Source of the DNA: Chloroflexota bacterium
GTDB lineage: Bacteria > Chloroflexota > Dehalococcoidia > Tepidiformales > Tepidiformaceae
Length of the DNA: 8,595 bases
NCBI GenBank assembly: GCA_021823905.1
Contig: JAKALX010000147.1
Location: 1-8,595 of the forward strand
Reading direction: 5' to 3'
Shown here in pieces: positions 4,768-8,595 of the stretch. The notes under the pieces were generated by a model. The model did no database searches and was not told the origin of the DNA. It saw only the letters and a program-made list of their open reading frames with translations. A program made the position numbers and the translations under genes. Every line of letters begins with the position of its first letter. Positions within the stretch are counted from its first letter, which is position 1.

Positions 4768-6741
4768 GTGCCACAAGCGAAAGAGATCGGCCTTCCCACG
4801 CACGAGACGTACGCACCGCCCGCCCGCGCGCGCGACGGCGCCCTCGTCCAGTCCGTGGAGCAGTACCGCGCGCTTTATGAGCGGAGCGTCCGTGATCCCG
4901 AGGGCTTCTGGGCCGAGATGGCCAACAAATACGTCGACTGGATCGCGCCGTTCTCGAAGGTGGTCGAGGAAGACCTCGTGACCGGGAAGATCGCCTGGTT
5001 CGCGGGCGGGAAGCTCAACGCCGCGGTCAATTGCGTCGACCGGCACCTCGCCACGCGCGCCAACAAGACCGCGCTGCTCCTCGAAGGCGACGAACCGGGC
5101 AAGACGCGCGCCCTCACCTATCGCCAGTTGTACGAGGAGATGAACCGCCTCGCGAACGCCCTCCGTGCGCGCGGCATCAAGAAGGGCGATCGGGTCGCCA
5201 TCTACATGGGCATGGTCCCCGAGCTCGCGGTGGCCATGCTCGCCTGCGCCCGCATCGGCGCCATCCACTCGGTCATCTTCGGAGGCTTCTCGCCGCGTTC
5301 GATCCGCGACCGCGTGGACGACTCCACCTGCAGGGCGATCATCACGCAGGACGAGGGCTTCCGCGGCGGCCGCCCGGTGCCGCTGAAGCGGAACGTCGAC
5401 GAGGCGCTGGCCGCGCCCGGCCACAGCGTCGAGTTCACGATCGTCTACCGCCATAGCGGCAACACGGTGCCCATGGACGCCAGCCGCGACGCCTGGTGGC
5501 ACGACGAGCTCGCCGGCCAGCCCACGGAGGCCGTACCGGAGGTCATGGACGCGGAAGATCCGCTCTTCATCCTCTACACCTCCGGCTCGACCGGGAAGCC
5601 GAAGGGCGTCCTCCACACCCAGGCCGGCTATCTGCTCTACACGATGGTTACGCACCGGTATGTCTTCGACCTGCGCGAGGACGACATTTTCTGCTGCGCG
5701 GCCGACGTCGGCTGGATCACGGGCCACAGCTACATCGTCTACGGCCCGCTGGGAAACGGCGCCACGAGCGTCATGTTCGAGAGCATCCCCACCTACCCCG
5801 ACGCCGGCAGGTACTGGGACATGGTGGACCGCCTGAAAATCACCCAGCTCTACACCGCGCCCACGGCGATCCGCGCGATTGCCCGCGAAGGCGACGAGCC
5901 AGTCAAGCGCTACAGCCGTAAGTCGCTGCGCGTCCTCGGCACCGTCGGCGAGCCCATCAACCCCGAGGCCTGGCGCTGGTACTACCGCGTCGTGGGCGAA
6001 GAGCGCTGCGCCGTCGTCGACACGTACTGGCAGACCGAGACCGGCGGCCACATGATCACCGGCCTCGCGGGCGCCACGCCGATGAAGCCGGGGTCGGGCG
6101 CGCTCCCGTTTTTCGGCGTCCAGCCGTGCATCGTTGACGAAGAAGGCGTCGAGCTCGAAGGCAACGACGTCACCGGCCGCCTCTGCATGAGGGCGTCATG
6201 GCCGGGCATCATGCGAACCGTCTACGGCGACCACCAGCGCTTCGTCCAGACGTACCTGAGCACCTACCGCGGGAAGTACTTCACCGGCGACGGCGCTCAT
6301 CGCGACCAGGACGGCTTCTACTGGATCACCGGCCGCGTCGACGACGTGCTCAACGTTGCCGGCCACCGCCTGGGCAGCGCCGAAATCGAAGGCGCGCTGG
6401 TGGGGCACCCCGCCTGCGCCGAGGCCGCGGTCGTCGGCTATCCACACGACGTCAAAGGCACCGGGATCTACGCCTACGTCACCCTTGCCGCGGGCTACAC
6501 GCCCTCGCCCGAGCTCGCGAAGGAGCTGCGCGACGCAGTCCGAAAGGACATCAGCCCGATCGCCACGCCGGACAAGATCCAGTTCGTCGAAGGCTTGCCG
6601 AAGACTCGCTCCGGCAAGATCATGCGCCGCATCCTGCGCAAGGTAGCCGAGGGCGAGCCGGAGAACGTCGGCGACGTCACTACGCTCGCCGACCCGGCCG
6701 TGGTCGACGACATCATTCGAGGCGCCGCCCGCGCCGAATAG
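4768..6741 (+). CDS. acs: Acetyl-CoA synthetase (AMP-forming)
   Basis: A complete 657-residue cytoplasmic enzyme making acetyl-CoA from acetate, CoA and ATP through an acetyl-AMP intermediate; the length matches bacterial Acs (about 650). The N-terminal Acs-specific domain precedes the adenylation core: P-loop YTSGSTGKPKG (270-280), then ADVGWITGHSYIVYGPL, and the substrate-binding DTYWQTETGG with W421 directly before QTETGG. That Trp limits the acyl pocket to acetate in the family. The preceding residue is Tyr where enterobacterial Acs has Trp. RVDDVLNVAGHRLGSAEIE is the hinge region, and PKTRSGKIMRRILRK holds catalytic K617, the lysine that is reversibly acetylated in other bacteria. No acetyltransferase or deacetylase gene lies nearby in this window. 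Start GTG at 4768 follows AGAGGAGAGG. A promoter-like sequence precedes it and an intrinsic terminator follows, so it is probably a single-gene unit. Confidence 0.97.
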   Translation: MPQAKEIGLPTHETYAPPARARDGALVQSVEQYRALYERSVRDPEGFWAEMANKYVDWIAPFSKVVEEDLVTGKIAWFAGGKLNAAVNCVDRHLATRANKTALLLEGDEPGKTRALTYRQLYEEMNRLANALRARGIKKGDRVAIYMGMVPELAVAMLACARIGAIHSVIFGGFSPRSIRDRVDDSTCRAIITQDEGFRGGRPVPLKRNVDEALAAPGHSVEFTIVYRHSGNTVPMDASRDAWWHDELAGQPTEAVPEVMDAEDPLFILYTSGSTGKPKGVLHTQAGYLLYTMVTHRYVFDLREDDIFCCAADVGWITGHSYIVYGPLGNGATSVMFESIPTYPDAGRYWDMVDRLKITQLYTAPTAIRAIAREGDEPVKRYSRKSLRVLGTVGEPINPEAWRWYYRVVGEERCAVVDTYWQTETGGHMITGLAGATPMKPGSGALPFFGVQPCIVDEEGVELEGNDVTGRLCMRASWPGIMRTVYGDHQRFVQTYLSTYRGKYFTGDGAHRDQDGFYWITGRVDDVLNVAGHRLGSAEIEGALVGHPACAEAAVVGYPHDVKGTGIYAYVTLAAGYTPSPELAKELRDAVRKDISPIATPDKIQFVEGLPKTRSGKIMRRILRKVAEGEPENVGDVTTLADPAVVDDIIRGAARAE

Positions 6742-6803
6742 CTGTCATGGCCGGTGCGGCCGATGCTGCTGGGACGGTCGTCCATCCTTACCGAATCTCA
6801 ACG

Positions 6804-6831
6804 AAAGGGGCCCACGTGGCCCTTTTCTTTT
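6804..6831 (+). terminator. Intrinsic terminator of acs
   Basis: AAAGGG plus CC (one bulged G) pairs with GG plus CCCTTT around a CACGT loop (6804-6825). It is followed by a T-rich run, TTTTCTTTT when the last stem bases are included. It lies 62 bases after the acs stop, the expected place. The opposite strand also has an A/T-rich flank, so weak activity for minus-strand transcripts is possible. Confidence 0.8.
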
Positions 6832-6854
6832 CGAATACTGGCTTACGATTATGT

Positions 6855-6878
6855 TGACTGCAGCTACCTCTCCAGTCA
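6855..6878. repeat. Short inverted repeat (6-bp arms, 12-base spacer)
   Basis: TGACTG at 6855-6860 and CAGTCA at 6873-6878 are perfect complements separated by CAGCTACCTCTC. It lies 24 bases past the acs terminator. It could be a protein-binding site or a small hairpin; chance occurrence is not excluded. Confidence 0.35.
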
Positions 6879-6935
6879 GGAGCGCCGAATCACCCCAGGT
6901 GGCAACCGGCACAGCCTCTTCATTTCCGGAGGCGA

Positions 6936-6956
6936 CACCGAGCGGACATCTCGGTG
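6936..6956. repeat. Inverted repeat / possible terminator of the prepilin peptidase gene
   Basis: CACCGAG (6936-6942) and CTCGGTG (6950-6956) form a perfect 7-bp stem with a 7-base loop. It lies about 49 bases downstream of the minus-strand prepilin peptidase stop, where a terminator is expected, but no U-tract follows on either strand, so it would not be a canonical intrinsic terminator. Confidence 0.4.
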
Positions 6957-7004
6957 CCGGGGAGTCGGCGCCCCACTCGCCGGCGCCGGCCGCTGCCGGA
7001 AACG

Positions 7005-7655
7005 CTAGACGAACCGGCCCGGCCAGAGCAGCACGATGACGCCACCGAGCGCCAGGTACGGCCCGTACGCATAGGTCGAGCCGCGCCCTTTGCGGACCAT
7101 CAGCACCGCCGCCACGACGCCGGCCGCCACCACGCCATAGAGAACCGCGCTCATCACCGCCGGCCAGCCAAGGACGAGTCCAAGGAGCAGGATCAGTTTC
7201 CCGTCGCCCGCGCCAAGCGCACCGCCGAAGACGACTCCGACGCCGACCAGCAGAGCGCCTGCGCCAAGGCCGAACGCACCCCCAAGCAGGATGCTGCTCA
7301 CCGATCGGTCGGGCCAGGCCCACGAGAGAGCCAACGCCGCCGCCATCGCCGGGAGTGAGAGCCGATCCGGGATCAGCCGCTGGTCGAAGTCCGTGCTCGC
7401 GATGACGCAAAGCACGAACCCGATCGCAGCCGCCAGGGCCGCCGGTCCCGCGTCGTAATGATCCGGCCGGAACGCCAGTCCCCCAACAAGACCGCAGCTT
7501 GCCGCCAGGAAGACCCGTAGCGCCAGCAGCTTGCGACCGCGTGCCCGCGCCTCCCGCTGCTCCGGCCGGCGATAGAACACGTGCTGAACGCCGGCGGCGA
7601 ACCAGCCGAACAGCGCGGCGGCAACCGCCACGAGGATTGAAACGAGCAAGCCCAT
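7005..7655 (-). CDS. A24-family prepilin (leader) peptidase, short form
   Basis: A 216-residue, very hydrophobic integral membrane protein with about six to eight predicted membrane segments. It belongs to the aspartic leader peptidases that cut type IV pilin or related secretion-system prepilins at the inner membrane. Catalytic motifs are TDFDQRLIPDRLSLP (88-102; the active Asp is D89 or D91) and GAGDGKL (148-154; D151). The C-terminal YAYGPYLALGG (195-205) matches the usual P-[FY]-G-P-[FY]-L-A-[LI]-G-G motif. The N-terminal methyltransferase domain of PilD-type enzymes, with its paired CxxC motifs, is absent; only two cysteines, C54 and C83, are present. The ATG at 7655 is preferred because the protein then begins with a membrane segment. 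GTG starts at 7664 or 7703 in the same frame are possible, and none has a strong Shine-Dalgarno. No pilin or secretion genes are next to it, so its substrate is unknown. Confidence 0.87.
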   Translation of the reverse strand: MGLLVSILVAVAAALFGWFAAGVQHVFYRRPEQREARARGRKLLALRVFLAASCGLVGGLAFRPDHYDAGPAALAAAIGFVLCVIASTDFDQRLIPDRLSLPAMAAALALSWAWPDRSVSSILLGGAFGLGAGALLVGVGVVFGGALGAGDGKLILLLGLVLGWPAVMSAVLYGVVAAGVVAAVLMVRKGRGSTYAYGPYLALGGVIVLLWPGRFV

Positions 7656-7728
7656 CCGCGGCACTATGAAGCGCCACCGGCCGTTGCTCAATCGGGACAA
7701 CACCTGTGCCCGTGGGCTCGCGGCCCGC

Positions 7729-7734
7729 TACACT
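7729..7734 (+). promoter_or_regulatory. Candidate -10 element for the M20 peptidase gene
   Basis: TACACT, close to TATAAT, lies 27 bases before the TTG start and just upstream of the Shine-Dalgarno, implying a leader of about 20 bases. I found no good -35 at the correct distance. Confidence 0.3.
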
Positions 7735-7747
7735 CCGCGCAACCCAC

Positions 7748-7753
7748 GGAGGG
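7748..7753 (+). promoter_or_regulatory. Shine-Dalgarno supporting a TTG start
   Basis: GGAGGG followed by seven bases and TTG at 7761. It is the strongest initiation signal in the area and the reason for choosing a rare TTG codon over later in-frame codons, which would remove conserved N-terminal sequence (LLQEYLRIDTSNPPGNE). Confidence 0.75.
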
Positions 7754-7760
7754 TAGCGCG

Positions 7761-8595
7761 TTGACAGACGGCATCGACTGGGACCAGGCAACGAACGAGG
7801 CATCCAGGCTGTTGCAGGAGTACCTGCGGATCGACACCTCCAACCCGCCCGGGAACGAGGCTCGCGCGGTCGAGTGGCTGAGCGCGCTCCTCGGGCGCGA
7901 CGGCATCGCATTCGAAACCGCCGAGTCCGCGCCCGGCCGCTCGAATCTCGTCGCGCACCTCGGCCCGGCTGGCGCCGGCATCTGCCTGCTCAACCACACC
8001 GACGTGGTGCCCGTCGAGCGCGAGTACTGGGACGTCGAACCGTTCGCGGGCGAGCTTCGTGACGGCGTGATCTGGGGCCGCGGCGCGCTCGACATGAAGG
8101 GCATGGGCATCATCGAGCTCATGGTCTTCCTCCTCCTCAAGCGCAACGGCGTGGCCCTCAAGCGGCGCGTCACCTTCCTCGCTGCCGCCGACGAGGAGGC
8201 GGGCAGCGCCTTCGGCGTGAGCTGGCTCGCCGAGCATCGCCCGGCCTGGCTCGAAAGCGACCTCGTCATCAACGAAGGCGCCTACAGCCTCTCGCTCGAC
8301 GCCCCGCGCAACCCCCAGGTGTTCCAGATCGCCCCGAGCGAGAAGGTGCCGCTGTGGGTGAAGCTCACGGTGCGCGGGCGCCCCGGTCACGGCTCGGTGC
8401 CGCACGGCGACAACTGCGCCGAACACCTGGTGCAGGCCCTGGAGCGAGTGACGCGCTGGCAGCAGGAGTTGCGGGTCACGCCGCTCATGCAGTCGCACCT
8501 CGACGCGATGGCCGCGGCCGGCGTCATCCGCTCCGCCGAGGTCGAAGAAGCGCTCCAAACCGCACAGCGCAGCCCCGCGCTCCGCGCCCGCATCT
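7761..8595 (+). CDS. M20-family metallopeptidase / deacylase (C-terminus cut by window)
   Basis: The first 278 residues of a zinc-dependent enzyme of the ArgE/DapE/carboxypeptidase G2/aminoacylase-1 superfamily, which hydrolyse N-acyl amino acids or peptides. LLQEYLRIDTSNPPGNE (18-34) is the typical N-terminus. NHTDVVPV gives metal ligand H79 and catalytic D81. GRGALDMKG gives bridging D111. AADEEAG gives the general base E145 and ligand E146. INEGA gives E172 in the position of the next Asp/Glu ligand. The inserted dimerisation domain begins near RGRPGHGSVPHGDN, with H210 in the place of the conserved domain His. The last metal ligand (a C-terminal His) lies beyond the right edge. Start is TTG at 7761 behind GGAGGG. 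It is transcribed divergently from the prepilin peptidase gene, with about 100 bases between. Substrate cannot be told; SNPPGNE and NHTDVVP are common in uncharacterised M20/aminoacylase-like members. Confidence 0.92.
   Translation, partial: MTDGIDWDQATNEASRLLQEYLRIDTSNPPGNEARAVEWLSALLGRDGIAFETAESAPGRSNLVAHLGPAGAGICLLNHTDVVPVEREYWDVEPFAGELRDGVIWGRGALDMKGMGIIELMVFLLLKRNGVALKRRVTFLAAADEEAGSAFGVSWLAEHRPAWLESDLVINEGAYSLSLDAPRNPQVFQIAPSEKVPLWVKLTVRGRPGHGSVPHGDNCAEHLVQALERVTRWQQELRVTPLMQSHLDAMAAAGVIRSAEVEEALQTAQRSPALRARI

Larger units (their letters stand above)
6742..7004. other. Non-coding convergent interval between acs and the prepilin peptidase
   Basis: No open frame here has a ribosome-binding site or resembles a protein family. 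The interval lies between the 3' ends of two convergent genes and holds the acs terminator plus two other inverted repeats (6855-6878 and 6936-6956), followed by a GGC/GCC-rich stretch near 6961-7000. Confidence 0.7.

Noticed and set aside
4711..6051. Minus-strand open frame of about 446 codons opposite acs
   Set aside because: It lies over conserved Acs motifs on the other strand, with repetitive Val/Asp/Ala/Gly/Arg content and no ribosome-binding site or family resemblance.
6745..7911. Minus-strand open frame spanning the non-coding gap, the prepilin peptidase and the M20 start
   Set aside because: It crosses an intrinsic terminator, a real same-strand gene in another frame, and a divergent start region; the composition is Arg/Ala/Gly-rich with no recognisable domain.
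1..8595. Search for CRISPR repeats, insertion sequences, phage genes or a new defence cluster
   Set aside because: Reading both strands showed no regularly spaced repeats, transposase or integrase motifs, terminal repeats or clusters of unrecognised genes; apart from the toxin-antitoxin pair all genes are known metabolic or membrane families.

Overview
The window is gene-dense, GC-rich bacterial DNA. Two sample lines inside acs are about 70% G+C. Start codons are often GTG or TTG behind clear Shine-Dalgarno sequences, and genes are tightly packed. The protein content (2-oxoacid/acetoin dehydrogenase operon with an AcoX-like protein, AMP-forming acetyl-CoA synthetase, A24 prepilin peptidase, M20 peptidase, MazEF-type pair) points to a free-living heterotroph. 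The phylum cannot be fixed from the sequence; Chloroflexota or another high-GC lineage is only a guess.

Layout. (1) Bases 1-3936, minus strand: a four-gene operon transcribed right to left, E1-alpha (3936-2959), E1-beta (2949-1942), an AcoX/ATP-NAD-kinase-like protein (1940-936) and the lipoyl-bearing E2 acyltransferase (946 to the left edge, C-terminus missing). Junctions are 9 bp, 1 bp and an 11-bp overlap, so translation is probably coupled. (2) Bases 3937-4089: a short divergent intergenic region. (3) Bases 4090-4658, plus strand: a two-gene toxin-antitoxin-like module, a small acidic-tailed antitoxin followed by a MazF/PemK-type toxin with a 4-bp GTGA overlap. (4) Bases 4768-6741, plus strand: a complete acetyl-CoA synthetase, followed by a hairpin/T-tract terminator at 6804-6831. 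(5) Bases 6742-7004: non-coding, with the terminator and two further inverted repeats. (6) Bases 7655-7005, minus strand: a short A24 prepilin peptidase. (7) Base 7761 to the right edge, plus strand: an M20 zinc peptidase/deacylase, truncated by the window.

How the genes fit together. E1-alpha/E1-beta decarboxylate or cleave a 2-oxo or acyloin substrate on thiamine diphosphate, and E2 passes the acyl group to CoA. The AcoX-like gene between E1-beta and E2 favours acetoin over pyruvate or branched-chain oxoacids, but substrate cannot be read from sequence. Acetoin cleavage would give acetyl-CoA plus acetaldehyde; acetaldehyde oxidised elsewhere to acetate could be recovered by the neighbouring Acs, so the two loci may serve one C2/C4 overflow-recovery theme (inference). 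No E3 (dihydrolipoamide dehydrogenase) or aco regulator is visible.

The most notable points are the tandem pair of E3-binding (PSBD) domains in E2, the kinase-like gene of unknown role inside the operon, and the lower-GC toxin-antitoxin pair wedged between the two carbon-metabolism loci. I saw no CRISPR array, tRNA, rRNA, insertion sequence or clearly new multi-gene system.
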